NCBI GenBank assembly: GCA_024233285.1
Contig: JACKPU010000005.1
Location: 1 to 64,000, forward strand
Origin: Opitutaceae bacterium
Lineage (GTDB): Bacteria > Verrucomicrobiota > Verrucomicrobiia > Opitutales > Opitutaceae
Direction of reading: 5' to 3'
Length of the DNA stretch: 64,000 bases
Shown here: piece by piece, positions 23,573-32,543 of the stretch
Position numbering within the stretch: the first letter of the stretch is position 1
How the letters are laid out: each line of letters begins with the position of its first letter
Made by a program: the position numbers and the translations under genes
The notes under the pieces: generated by a model
Seen by the model: only the letters and a program-made list of their open reading frames with translations
Told to the model about the DNA's origin: nothing
The model's database searches: none

Positions 23573-24562
23573 TCAACCCACTTTCTCCAGTGTGACCTCA
23601 CCGGCGCTGAAACGTTGCATTTGGCCGTGCCGGTCGCGCAGCAGCAACGAGCCGTGGTCGTCGATGCCGGACGCCGTGCCCTCGATGCGCTGCCGGCCGT
23701 TGAGCACGGTGATCGCGCGACCGTGCAACGTGTCATGCTTGGGCCAGGCGTCGGCAAGCAGCTGTTCGTGGCTGCCGTCGACGAAATGCGTGTAAGCGAG
23801 CCGCACGCGCCCGATCAGGGCCGCGGCGAAATGATTCAAGTCGATCGGATGGCCGGCCTCGGCGGTGAGGGAAGTCGCGCGCTTGGCGACGTCGGCGGGC
23901 CAGGTGCCGGCGGGCTGGTTGATGTTGAGGCCGAGCCCGAAGACGAGATCGCGCATCTGGTCGGCGTCGATCCGCGCCTCAGTCAGCATGCCGCCGGCCT
24001 TGCGACCGTCGAAGACGATGTCATTGGGCCACTTGATGCCCGCCTTCACGCCGCCGAGCGTGCTGATCAGTTCGCACACGCTTACGCCCATCCACAAGGT
24101 GAACATCGGCATGCGCTGCGGGCTCACATGCGGCCGAAACGCGAAACTCGCGTAGAGGTTGCCATGATTACCGCTGTGCCAAGTGCGCCCGAAGCGACCG
24201 CGACCCTTGGTCTGTTCGCGCGCGAGCACGACGAACGGCGCGGGCCGGCCATCCGCGAGCTGACGCGCCGCCTCGTCGTTGGTGCTGTCCACGGTTTCCA
24301 AAACGGTCAGCGGAAACTCGCGGTTGCGCGATTTGAGCAGCGCCTCGATGAACGTCGCGTGCAGATGATCCGGTTTTCGGGCGAGCCGGTAACCGCAGGA
24401 TTTTTTGCCCTCGAAATCAAAGCCCTGCGCACGGAGCTTTTCCATGTGCTGCCACACCGCCACGCGGCTCATGCCGAGTTTTTTGGCCAAGGCTGCGCCC
24501 GAGACATAACCGGAGGCGGCGCCGGTGAGTTCGCGTAAAATGACAAGTTCGGCTTGGGACAT
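23573..24562 (-). CDS. birA: Biotin protein ligase with N-terminal DNA-binding domain
   Basis: A 329-residue bifunctional biotin-[acetyl-CoA carboxylase] ligase and likely repressor. The N-terminal winged helix (about 1-60, AALAKKLGMSRVAVWQHMEKL) would bind a biotin operator; the catalytic core has TNDEAARQL, the biotinyl-AMP loop KGRGRFGRTW and GIKWPNDIV; a small C-terminal SH3-like domain ends the protein. The ATG at 24562 is preferred over an in-frame TTG two codons earlier. It is first in the minus-strand block that continues into GldA and is divergent from the gene at 24598, with 35 bp between. No biotin synthesis gene is in the window. Confidence 0.94.
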   Translation of the reverse strand: MSQAELVILRELTGAASGYVSGAALAKKLGMSRVAVWQHMEKLRAQGFDFEGKKSCGYRLARKPDHLHATFIEALLKSRNREFPLTVLETVDSTNDEAARQLADGRPAPFVVLAREQTKGRGRFGRTWHSGNHGNLYASFAFRPHVSPQRMPMFTLWMGVSVCELISTLGGVKAGIKWPNDIVFDGRKAGGMLTEARIDADQMRDLVFGLGLNINQPAGTWPADVAKRATSLTAEAGHPIDLNHFAAALIGRVRLAYTHFVDGSHEQLLADAWPKHDTLHGRAITVLNGRQRIEGTASGIDDHGSLLLRDRHGQMQRFSAGEVTLEKVG

Positions 24563-24597
24563 GTGCAATCAGCGTTGCGACTACAACGCAGCGGACC

Positions 24598-24897
24598 ATG
24601 CTGGCGCAAATGTCATTTGCAGAATTTGAGGCATCGCTGGACCAACCGAATCCGCCCGTCACGCTCAGCCCCGCGCTGGCCGGACTCTGGCACGACGCCA
24701 AGGGCGATTGGGACGCGGCGCATCGCTGCGTGCAGGATGACGACTCCGCCGCGGGTGCCTGGGTGCATGCGTATCTGCACCGCAAGGAGGGCGACGCGAG
24801 CAACGCCGCCTACTGGTATGGCCGCGCGCGCCAACCCGTGGCGGACGTTTCACTGGCGGACGAGTGGAGCGCGATCGCGCGGGCGCTGGCGGGGTGA
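24598..24897 (+). CDS. Small conserved hypothetical protein
   Basis: A 99-residue soluble protein with the conserved pattern LWHDAKGDWDAAHRCVQ, AWVHAYLHRKEGDASNAAYWYGRA and a C-terminal EWSAIARAL, which I recognise as a widespread uncharacterised family in Verrucomicrobiota and Proteobacteria. The two helix pairs resemble a single tetratricopeptide-like unit. Divergent from birA with a 35-bp gap, so promoters overlap. Function unknown. Confidence 0.75.
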   Translation: MLAQMSFAEFEASLDQPNPPVTLSPALAGLWHDAKGDWDAAHRCVQDDDSAAGAWVHAYLHRKEGDASNAAYWYGRARQPVADVSLADEWSAIARALAG

Positions 24898-24969
24898 ATT
24901 GCGGCCTTTGCCTCTTCCGCGGATCATCCGGATGACACTGATCAGGAAACCGTGTTCTGCCGCCTGACG

Positions 24970-25112
24970 CTTTCTCCTAATCGTCATCGTTCTCTCGCGG
25001 CATGAGCCTCACGCAGAGCCGCCAAGCCACAGAGTCTCTGAAGGTAGGTCGGGTCGCCTGTCCTCCGTCTTCGTCTGAATCCAAACTCTGCGCCTCCGCG
25101 TCTCTGCGTGAG
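24970..25112. repeat. Dispersed 77-bp repeat family, inverted pair
   Basis: Minus-orientation copy at 24970-25034 (CTCACGCAGAGCC core plus the CGTTCTCTCG arm) faces a partial plus-orientation copy at 25086-25112 (CTCTGCGCCTCCGCG core). The two cores are imperfect inverted repeats and could fold as a long hairpin. Related copies are at 26915-26991, 27967-28076 and 42090-42166. The rest of 24898-25214 contains nothing else that I can assign. Confidence 0.75.
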
Positions 25113-25214
25113 ACCTTATCCAGATTCGCATCGGTTTTCGTCCTGACCTGCGGCGCATACCCCGCTGGTCTCACCCGGATACCACGGCCGGTAGCTTCTC
25201 GCGCGGGCGATCGC

Positions 25215-25961
25215 CTACTCGGACGGAGCAACCGATTCCCGGCCGTAAGAAATGACCTCAACCCCGGCGGAGAAATGACATCGTGGCGCCTCCGGCATCA
25301 CTTGAACGCCGGCGGCTTTCATGATCTCGCAGGTTTCAATCTCCACTTCGCATCGGTGCAGCGGCCAGGGCGCATGATGCACTTCCACGCGGGCGATGCC
25401 GCGCGTGTTGGAATGGGCATAGAGACAGTAGCGCTCCGTCGCCCAGTGCTCGAAAGAGCCGGCTTGAACGGGCAAGCGATCGCCGACCGGCCGGTAGCGC
25501 GCGGCGAACTGCGCCGATCCGTCCCGCCGCCGGCTGGTGCAGCGGTGCCAGCCGCCTTCCGGCGCGTGGGTCATCACGGCTTTCCAATAGGGCAGATCGT
25601 AGACGAGCCGGCCGCCCCAGACGATCGGCCAGAAATCGGCATCCAGGCTAAAGAACCATACACCCGGTTTGTCGCCGACTTCGACATACGTTCGCAGGTT
25701 CAATTCGGGAAAGGCGTCCAACCACGGCAGATCCGGGAACGGCCGACGCATCATGCGGGCCATCCGAAACGGGACCAGCCCGACCCAAGCCGAGCCATCA
25801 AACTCCTGCAACCGCACCCCGCGGGGCAGCTTTTTGCGCAGCGCAGTCGCGTCGACGCGATAGTGCAGGAACGCCAGATCCAGCCAGGATTGCCGCCATT
25901 TCCAATTGAAAGAAGGCAGCGGCCACGGTCGATGCTGCAACGATTCGAGTGACGGATGCAT
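25215..25961 (-). CDS. DUF2071 (YqjF-like) family protein
   Basis: A 248-residue protein of the DUF2071/YqjF family, with the typical blocks WLDLAFLHYRVD, AWVGLVPFRM, FPELNLRTYV, GVWFFSLDADFWPIVWGG and LPYWKAVM in order. The family folds like acetoacetate decarboxylase but has no established function. The ATG at 25961 gives the standard N-terminus; the frame is open to 26183 only through non-conserved sequence. A decayed second copy lies directly upstream at about 26190-26477. Confidence 0.85.
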   Translation of the reverse strand: MHPSLESLQHRPWPLPSFNWKWRQSWLDLAFLHYRVDATALRKKLPRGVRLQEFDGSAWVGLVPFRMARMMRRPFPDLPWLDAFPELNLRTYVEVGDKPGVWFFSLDADFWPIVWGGRLVYDLPYWKAVMTHAPEGGWHRCTSRRRDGSAQFAARYRPVGDRLPVQAGSFEHWATERYCLYAHSNTRGIARVEVHHAPWPLHRCEVEIETCEIMKAAGVQVMPEAPRCHFSAGVEVISYGRESVAPSE

Positions 25962-26189
25962 GGAGTTTGGCCTTTGGATAGGCACAAAACGGACGCAAGC
26001 AAGGTGGCCGGGCTGAAACTCGTGACTAATCTCGCCTGACCCCGCCAGCATGATGCGCACCTCCACGCGGCGAGACCGCGCGTGTCGAATCTCATCAGAC
26101 AGCAGGCGCCTTAACCCAGTTCGTCTCGAAAGAGCCGGCTGACTGAAATCTGCGGCAGGCGACGTCTCTCGACCAGATTTCATTTCCGC

Positions 26190-26477
26190 CCAGCGCGGCG
26201 AATTGGCGCGCGATCATAGATGTTTGTTCTGGTGCAGCGGTCCAGTCGGCTTCCGAAAGGTCGTGGGTCATAATAGACGGCTTTCAGTGCTGACCGCCCT
26301 CGAATAATGGCGCAGATTCCTAGATGATCCGGCCGCTTCTCTAGAAACGCGCCAGAAATCGGTGTCGGCGATGGCGGCGAACCAAACACCCGAAGGCGTC
26401 ACCATACCGATTTCGATGTTGAACCAAGCTTCTTTCAATTCGCGAAAGGCGAATACGCAACCATACCAATGATTCAA
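26190..26477 (-). pseudogene. Decayed duplicate of the DUF2071 gene
   Basis: Two minus-strand frames carry fragments in the same order as the intact neighbour: FRELKEAWFNIEIG and GVWFAAIADTDFW (about 26349-26453) match FPELNLRTYVEVG and GVWFFSLDADFW, and LKAVYYDP...DRC (26231-26287, another frame) matches WKAVMTHAP...HRC. Nucleotide stretches such as CCAGAAATCGG and TTCAATTCG are shared with the intact gene. At least one frameshift and a lost N-terminus make it non-functional. Region 25962-26189 shows no feature. Confidence 0.7.
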
Positions 26478-26604
26478 CGCCTCGAATCAGCGCCATCGCC
26501 GCCACGATTACAAATGGGTACCAATGAGGTGGACCCAACAACAGGGTTCATGAAACTCCTTTCTGCCTATCGATTGAGGGTCGCTGCGCGTCGAGGCGCT
26601 GTCC

Positions 26605-26752
26605 GACGAGTTGCCGACGCGCTTGTTGGCGCCAGGAACGGACATTCGCACCGCCAGAACTGCTCGGGCATTCGAAGTTGGAAACCACGCAGATCTACAC
26701 ACATGTGATGACCAAGCCGGGTCTCGGCGTGCGGAGTCCGCTGGATGGGTAG
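26605..26752 (+). pseudogene. C-terminal remnant of an integron-type tyrosine recombinase
   Basis: The frame at 26657-26752 encodes ELLGHSKLETTQIYTHVM and then GVRSPLDG before a stop. This is the C-terminal end of IntI/XerC-family recombinases: GHS carries the conserved His, IYTHV the nucleophilic Tyr, and the GVRSPLD tail is characteristic of integron integrases. The preceding piece LLAPGTDIRT is in a different frame (from 26611), so a 2-base deletion separates them, and the rest of the gene is missing. No other part of an integron is adjacent; cassettes occur at 40.2-41.65 kb. Confidence 0.72.
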
Positions 26753-26914
26753 GGTCAGAGGAGGAAAGAAGCTAGAAGGAGGAAAGATAGCAGGATTCAG
26801 ATGTCAGGGATCAGTAGAATTGACTCCGTGAAATCAGTTTAATCCGTGGTAAAAAGCTCGGGGATTGCTCGGACAAGCGAGCCACCCGGCCCTATCTTCA
26901 CGACACCAGCTCGA

Positions 26915-26991
26915 CTCTGCGCCTCCGCGGCTCTGCGTGAGGAATCCGTGCGGGATAAAGAGAACGATTAAGAGAACGAGAAAGAGGTGGA
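26915..26991 (+). repeat. Dispersed 77-bp repeat, full copy A
   Basis: Full-length copy aligning without gaps to 42090-42166; both contain a CTCTGCGTGAGG core and an ACGATTAAGAGAA arm ending AAAGAGG. Between 26753 and 27034 nothing else is recognisable. Confidence 0.75.
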
Positions 26992-27034
26992 TACCCTCTT
27001 GTCGGCTCTTCGCGAGCTTTGTGCCCCTTCGTAG

Positions 27035-27943
27035 TTAACGCTTACGGTGCTTCGCCGGCACGGGCTTCAACCGTTTATGCTCGCGGTTGAACTCCGCATA
27101 GGTGTCCGGGCGGCGGTCGTTGAGCATGTCGATTTTCCAGACCCAATCGCCGGGGCGGGTGAACATCTCGGCGATGCGCGGGGCGGCGAGGTCGATCGTG
27201 GTCAACGCGATGCCGGGGTGGCGTCCGGCGTCGGCCAGAATCACGGCGTCAGGCGCGATGATGCTGCTGCGGCCGAGCATCATGCCCGGCATCCACGATT
27301 TGTCCTCGGGGCAGCCATACGACACGGGCACGTGATGGATGCCGTTGTGAATGGCGGGCGCGCGCATGAGGATGTCCATGAACTCGCCGCCCCAACCGCT
27401 CATCAAGTGAGGCCAGAAAATGATGTCGGCGCCGTTGAGCGCGAGACAGCGCGCACTTTCGGGAAACGAATTGTCGTGGCAGATCTGCACGCCGATGCGG
27501 GCGCCCTTGGCCTCGAACACGGGCCACGCATCGCCGGGCACGACGCCGAATTCCTTTTCGTGCTCAATGCAATGCACCTTGTGATAGCGACCAGTGACCT
27601 TGCCGGTTTCGTCGATCACAACCGCAACGTTGCGCACGAGGCCGTCGCGCAAGGCGAGGATCGGGGCGACGATGACCATGCGGTGTTTCTTCGCGATGGG
27701 GGCAAAGCGTTTGAGCGTCTCGGCCTCGGCATGGCGCACGAGCCGCGGCACATCGGTGTGATGCAGATCAATCCCGACGGCGTTGAAGATCTCACCGACG
27801 CATGCGATGTCCGCGCCGCGTTGACCGGCTTCGTTCAGCCAGTGCGCGGCGTTGGCGAAATTGGCGCGCTGCCGGGCGGCGGGGCTGCGTCCGGCGGCGG
27901 ACGAGGGCAATTGCACGGCGGCGATGGTGAAAGGGCGTTTCAT
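27035..27943 (-). CDS. Carbon-nitrogen hydrolase (nitrilase superfamily)
   Basis: A 302-residue cytoplasmic amidohydrolase. The Glu-Lys-Cys triad is visible: Glu in ACVGEIFN (about residue 51), Lys in RYHKVHCIE and Cys in VQICHDNSFPE. Length fits the superfamily, whose members cleave nitriles, amides or carbamoyl groups. Substrate cannot be read from sequence. It lies downstream of the 1448-residue gene on the same strand, separated by an inverted repeat pair at 27967-28076, so co-transcription is possible. Confidence 0.88.
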   Translation of the reverse strand: MKRPFTIAAVQLPSSAAGRSPAARQRANFANAAHWLNEAGQRGADIACVGEIFNAVGIDLHHTDVPRLVRHAEAETLKRFAPIAKKHRMVIVAPILALRDGLVRNVAVVIDETGKVTGRYHKVHCIEHEKEFGVVPGDAWPVFEAKGARIGVQICHDNSFPESARCLALNGADIIFWPHLMSGWGGEFMDILMRAPAIHNGIHHVPVSYGCPEDKSWMPGMMLGRSSIIAPDAVILADAGRHPGIALTTIDLAAPRIAEMFTRPGDWVWKIDMLNDRRPDTYAEFNREHKRLKPVPAKHRKR

Positions 27944-27966
27944 GGATTTGGAAATTGGATTTTGAT

Positions 27967-28076
27967 CTCACGCAGAGACGCGGAGGCGCAGAGAGTTCAC
28001 ACAGAGAAATAGGTGTGCTGGTGATGGCTTGTTTTTATCTTTGGATTGGCTCTGCGTCTTGGCGTCTCTGCGTGAG
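27967..28076. repeat. Dispersed repeat family, inverted pair
   Basis: CTCACGCAGAGACGCGG (27967 on) and its counterpart ending GTCTCTGCGTGAG (28050-28076) form an inverted pair around a 56-bp centre, inside the gap between two minus-strand genes. Same family as 24970-25112. Confidence 0.75.
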
Positions 28077-28083
28077 TAACGCC

Positions 28084-31000
28084 TTAAGCAAGATCGATCA
28101 ATTCGAGGGTGTGGTCGGGGCGGTGAATGAGCAAACGCTGGTCGTCGAGGGCGAGGGAGCGCAGGCAAGCGCGGGTTTGGGTGCCGGCGATTTGCCACGT
28201 TTGATCGAGTTTCACGAGGCTGGTCCGGGTGGTGGCGTGAATCGTGCCGTCGGTCGATTGGGTCAGGCCGACGACCGGGGCGCCGACGTGGCGGCGCCGG
28301 ATGGCCTGACCGTTGACGAGATCGATCGCGATGACGAAACCGTCGGCCCCGCCGGTCAGTGCGACGGGCTGGCCGTCCACCGCACCGAGGATGCAGGCGT
28401 TCAGGCTCATGCCGCCCTGGACTTTCCACCGCCAGGTCTTGGTTTGGGGCGAGAGCACCCCGCAGCCGAGTTCGGTGGCGAAGAACAGCGCGCCGTCGTG
28501 TTCGTCCTGCGGGTTGATCCATGCGGCGGCGAGCGAGCGGCCGTTGAGAAACGGAATCACGCGCTCGAGCATGCGGAACATCGGTTGGTTGAAACCGCCG
28601 AGGTGATAGGCCTGGCCGCTCGGGCCGTCGCCCGGCACGTGCGGATACCACATAATGCCGTGGTTCCAACCGCAGCGGGCGTAAATGTCGCCGGCATCGG
28701 GGCGAGAATCGGGGCTGACGAGAATATCGTAGATCCACGGGCCGTCGGCAAAGCTGTGGCCGACGATTTCGCCGTCGGGATTGAGAAACACGAGGATGGC
28801 GTAGCCGCCGAGCACAAGCCATCCGCGGCCCGTTTCGTCGCGCTTCCAAATTGCGGCGCAGTGCGCGGAGTTAAACCAACCCTGCAGGCAGTCCTTGCGG
28901 GCGTGCATGTGTTGGGCGACGGCCCACTGTGCGCGTTTGGAGCCATCGGCGTTAAACTGCAGGAAATCGCCTCCGAGCAACCCGACGCACAGCACCGGCG
29001 GACCCGAGGGGTCGATCGGCTGGGCGGAGATGTGCGTGACGTTGGTGTGAAACTGCATGCGCCAGCGTTCACGTCCATCGGCCCCGAGCACGATGAGTTC
29101 GTGCCGCGCGTTGGTGCAGATGATCTCGACCTGGCCGTCGCCGTCGAGATCGGCGTGTATCCAGCGTTCGATCGCGGGCGCGACGAGTTGGTCGCCGCAC
29201 ACCTCAAGCCGGTGCAACACAAACGGCCGGTCGTCGCGCGGAGCGGGGATGGTGACCTCAAGCGATTTGATCGTGCCGTCGAGCTTGGCGGTGCGCACTT
29301 GCAACCGGTTTTCCGCGTCGCGGTAACGTTTGTAAGGCCGGTCGGGACCGGGCTGCAGTTCGCGGGTGTCCGTGCGGCCGTCGGCGCTGCGGGCTTTGAC
29401 GGTGATGCCGTCGGGCAGGGGATTGAACGTGCGCAGCGTCGGATCGTCGATGCAGTCGCCGAGCAGGTTGATCGCGGTGAGCGGTCGCGCGGCGGGCAGG
29501 ACGAGATCGAGGGTGTAGTCCTCCGCCTTGGGCCACTGAATCCAGGTCTCGCGCGAATAGCCGTCGGGCATGACGGGATCGAGCATCTCGTCGGGCGAGC
29601 CGTTGATTGGCAGCGGATCGGCGGTCAGACGCACGTTGCGGATGACTTCCGGCACGCGGGTGCCGCTGTCGTAGTGCCAGAGCGCGTGGGACTCAGATTC
29701 ACGGACGACCGGGCCGGTCGTCCCTACCGGCGCGGCGGCGCCATCGTGTGATACCTGTTCGAGCCAAGACTTGAGGAGCGCGGCGATCTCGCTGCAGCGA
29801 TCAACCGGCAGGGGCAGCGAGAGCTCGCCGTCGACGACGAGATTGCTTTGGGCTTCGCCACAGGCCAGGGCGACCCGCGCGGGCTTTTCGCTGCGCAGAA
29901 GCAGGGCGCTGGCCCGCAGATCGGCGTGAATATTGATCGGGTGATCGCTCTCGATGCCGCAGTCCTTGCCGGCAAACTTCAACCGCGTGGCGTGGGCGAG
30001 ACAAATATGGTCGGGTTCAATCCAAGCACTCTCGGCCACGATCACCGCGTCAGGCAGCGAACGGGTTTCAGCGGTGGTCTTGATGCCGCACCACGCGATG
30101 GTCCGGCCGTCCTCCTGCACGAGCGCCGTATGCGCATCGACTTGATGCAGTTCAAGGCGCGTCGGCGCGTCGAGTCGATCAACGTGAAACAGGTTGGCGA
30201 AGACGAACGACTCGCCCGACTTGAATTCGCCGGCCTGACGCTGGCGCAGGCAATAGGGCGAACAGGCGCCCTGATCGGTGTCGATTTCGCAGGTGGAGGA
30301 ATACTCCGCGCCGGCGGTGAGGGTGAACCGGTGCTTGCCTTGGGCGCTGTGCCACGCGCGTCCGTCGAGCTCGGCGTAGGCGGGGGTGCGCCACGTGCAC
30401 GTGAGCGAATACGGTCCGTCGGCCTTGAACGCGACGTGATCGAGGCAGACGAAGCGATTGGCGGCCTTGGACCAGAACAGGTGCCGCGTCCAATCCGTGT
30501 GGTGGCAGTCGTTGAGGCGTGTGACGGTCAGCGCCGTGGCGGGAAAATCCGCGATGGCGACGCGTTCGGCGATCGGCGGCATTGGCGTGTCGTTGGCGCC
30601 GTCGCTGATGAGCAGGCCGTTCTTGTCGTGCTGCGAATGGCGCGACGTGTTCTGCACCAGCCAGACATGCCCGGCTTGGAAAAACCGCACGATGCAGTTG
30701 GCCGCCTGCATGTGGCCCTGCCAGCGGAACCCGCCCTGATAACCCTGGATGAGCAGGTAGGCGTCATCGCGCGTGAAACCGCCGCGCAACGCGAGTTTGT
30801 CGAAACCGCGTTCTTGCGGGAGCGTGTTGAGTCCGACGGCCTCGGGCAGCTCCCACGTTTCCGGCGCATTGATCATGTGGCCCTTCGGCTCAACATGCAC
30901 GGGCGGGTGATTGCTGATGCGCAACTGGTGGTCGCTGATCGGCAGGCAGGTGATGTTGTGCGCGGCGGGTGGTTCGACCGGTGCGAGCAAATCGCCCGTG

Positions 31001-32430
31001 TCGTATTTCTGCAGGAAGACCGGGACGTAGCGCAGAAAAACGTAGCGCTGCGAGATCTCGAGATTGGGCAGGTGCTGCAGAATCCACTTCAATTCGCCGT
31101 CGCCGTAGTAGAACGCGCTGCACGCGGTCTGTTCGGTCGCCTCCTGCTGCAAATACATGCCCTGGCTTTCGCCGTAGCCGCCCTGGCCCGCGCCGTTGCC
31201 GTTGTTGTCGTGCAGCGCGATCGCGCGTTGCGCGACGAGCCGGGCGTTGCCGCTGGTGAAGAACGCGTGGCGTTCCATGCCGAGCGCGTAGCGGTAGAGC
31301 GTGGCGAGGTTGTTGAGCGTGCTCTCGTCGTCCTGATCGTCGATGCGGGCGGCGGCGAGCGCGTCGAGAAACGCACAGCACTCGGCGATCCACTTGTTGC
31401 ACTGCGCGCGCAACGCGTCCGAGGGCTGGCACTGATCGCGCAGGTAGCGGGCGAGCAGGAGAAATTCGTAGGTGCCCTTGCCCTGGTGGCGGTGGCCGAA
31501 CGGTGGTTCGCCCGTGCTCATGCGCCACCATTCGGTGTCGTTGCCCCAAGCCGTGAGCAAGAGCAGCTCGTCGGTGCGCCGGATGTCGTCGGCGTTGAGA
31601 AAACCGCCCGCGATCAGCAGCGGGATTGCGCGCATGAAGCGCTCGGCGAGGTAGTGCCAGTCGCCGTAGCCGTTGGTCAGGCTCGCATTGAGCCGGCGCA
31701 ACGCGTCCACCGCGATGTGCGCATAGCGCGCGTCGGCGGTCCACGACCACATGAGCGTGTAGGCGCCGATCACGCGGATCGGTTCGGTGTAGAACATCAG
31801 TCCGCGGCTGCGCAGCGCTTGCAATTCCGCGGAGTCCTCCAACGGCGTGTAGGGCCAGGCGGCGAGTTGGGCGGCGAGCACCGGGGCCAGTTCGACCTCG
31901 AGCAGAAACGGCAGTGGCGCGCCCGCGGGCAGGGCGGCGAGTTTGCCCGCAAGCAGATCGACGGCGCGTTCAATCCCTGCGCGCGTGCTGCCGCCGCAGA
32001 GGATCACATTGGCGCCGGTGCCATGGGGATTGACGAGCGTGCGCACATCATAGCCGTCGCCGCCCGGATAAGTGGCGTCGGTCGAGCACCAGTAATCCGC
32101 GTAGAGCGGTTGCAGCGCGCGGTTGAGCGCGAGGTTGCCGATCAGCACGAGCGGCTGGGTGCGCAGGTTGGCGGCCAGCGGCGTGCTGCGATCCGGCATC
32201 AAGGCGATGTCCTCGTGGCACGCCGGTTTCGTGCCGGTGTGCTTGCGGATGACCGCGGCGAGTTTGTCCGCGAGGCGGCGCCATTCCTTGCCGGCGGGGT
32301 GAATGAGGATTGCGCCGACGAGGTCGGTTTCGCGGTGAATTACACGCGCGCGCAATTCACGGTGGGGTTCGCGTTGAGGGGAAGTCACGAGGTGGTGCGA
32401 GTGATAGGGCACGGCGGGGCTGACAGACAA
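28084..32430 (-). CDS. Giant multidomain protein, likely polysaccharide lyase/hydrolase with beta-propeller
   Basis: A 1448-residue protein without a signal peptide. The N-terminal ~180 residues (LVLIGNLALNRAL, YPGGDGYDVRTL, VILCGGSTRAG) resemble the alpha-glucuronidase-like N-terminal domain seen before GH67/GH115 and some lyases. An all-helical region (about 190-480), with WSWTADARYAHIA and GQGGYGESQGMYLQQEAT, looks like an alpha/alpha toroid, then beta-sandwich domains typical of heparinase-type lyases. The C-terminal ~350 residues, beginning near WIHADLDGDGQVEIIC, read as FG-GAP/PQQ-like beta-propeller repeats. No catalytic residues can be named. The start is a TTG at 32430; in-frame GTGs at residues 7 and 15 are alternatives. 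A role in uronic-acid polysaccharide breakdown is inferred from architecture. Confidence 0.6.
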   Translation of the reverse strand: MSVSPAVPYHSHHLVTSPQREPHRELRARVIHRETDLVGAILIHPAGKEWRRLADKLAAVIRKHTGTKPACHEDIALMPDRSTPLAANLRTQPLVLIGNLALNRALQPLYADYWCSTDATYPGGDGYDVRTLVNPHGTGANVILCGGSTRAGIERAVDLLAGKLAALPAGAPLPFLLEVELAPVLAAQLAAWPYTPLEDSAELQALRSRGLMFYTEPIRVIGAYTLMWSWTADARYAHIAVDALRRLNASLTNGYGDWHYLAERFMRAIPLLIAGGFLNADDIRRTDELLLLTAWGNDTEWWRMSTGEPPFGHRHQGKGTYEFLLLARYLRDQCQPSDALRAQCNKWIAECCAFLDALAAARIDDQDDESTLNNLATLYRYALGMERHAFFTSGNARLVAQRAIALHDNNGNGAGQGGYGESQGMYLQQEATEQTACSAFYYGDGELKWILQHLPNLEISQRYVFLRYVPVFLQKYDTGDLLAPVEPPAAHNITCLPISDHQLRISNHPPVHVEPKGHMINAPETWELPEAVGLNTLPQERGFDKLALRGGFTRDDAYLLIQGYQGGFRWQGHMQAANCIVRFFQAGHVWLVQNTSRHSQHDKNGLLISDGANDTPMPPIAERVAIADFPATALTVTRLNDCHHTDWTRHLFWSKAANRFVCLDHVAFKADGPYSLTCTWRTPAYAELDGRAWHSAQGKHRFTLTAGAEYSSTCEIDTDQGACSPYCLRQRQAGEFKSGESFVFANLFHVDRLDAPTRLELHQVDAHTALVQEDGRTIAWCGIKTTAETRSLPDAVIVAESAWIEPDHICLAHATRLKFAGKDCGIESDHPINIHADLRASALLLRSEKPARVALACGEAQSNLVVDGELSLPLPVDRCSEIAALLKSWLEQVSHDGAAAPVGTTGPVVRESESHALWHYDSGTRVPEVIRNVRLTADPLPINGSPDEMLDPVMPDGYSRETWIQWPKAEDYTLDLVLPAARPLTAINLLGDCIDDPTLRTFNPLPDGITVKARSADGRTDTRELQPGPDRPYKRYRDAENRLQVRTAKLDGTIKSLEVTIPAPRDDRPFVLHRLEVCGDQLVAPAIERWIHADLDGDGQVEIICTNARHELIVLGADGRERWRMQFHTNVTHISAQPIDPSGPPVLCVGLLGGDFLQFNADGSKRAQWAVAQHMHARKDCLQGWFNSAHCAAIWKRDETGRGWLVLGGYAILVFLNPDGEIVGHSFADGPWIYDILVSPDSRPDAGDIYARCGWNHGIMWYPHVPGDGPSGQAYHLGGFNQPMFRMLERVIPFLNGRSLAAAWINPQDEHDGALFFATELGCGVLSPQTKTWRWKVQGGMSLNACILGAVDGQPVALTGGADGFVIAIDLVNGQAIRRRHVGAPVVGLTQSTDGTIHATTRTSLVKLDQTWQIAGTQTRACLRSLALDDQRLLIHRPDHTLELIDLA

Positions 32431-32543
32431 ATCCTAAGTCGATGGAGTGTCATATTCATGGGTGATTATTCGACGAATCAGCCGGATTTTCTGTCGCGGA
32501 CTTGCATGGTCGCCCGATAGCCGCACGCTGCGAAGAGCACAAC

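Noticed and set aside
29848..32520. 890-codon plus-strand open frame
   Set aside because: Antisense to the 1448-residue gene and typical of a codon-bias shadow; no recognisable domain.
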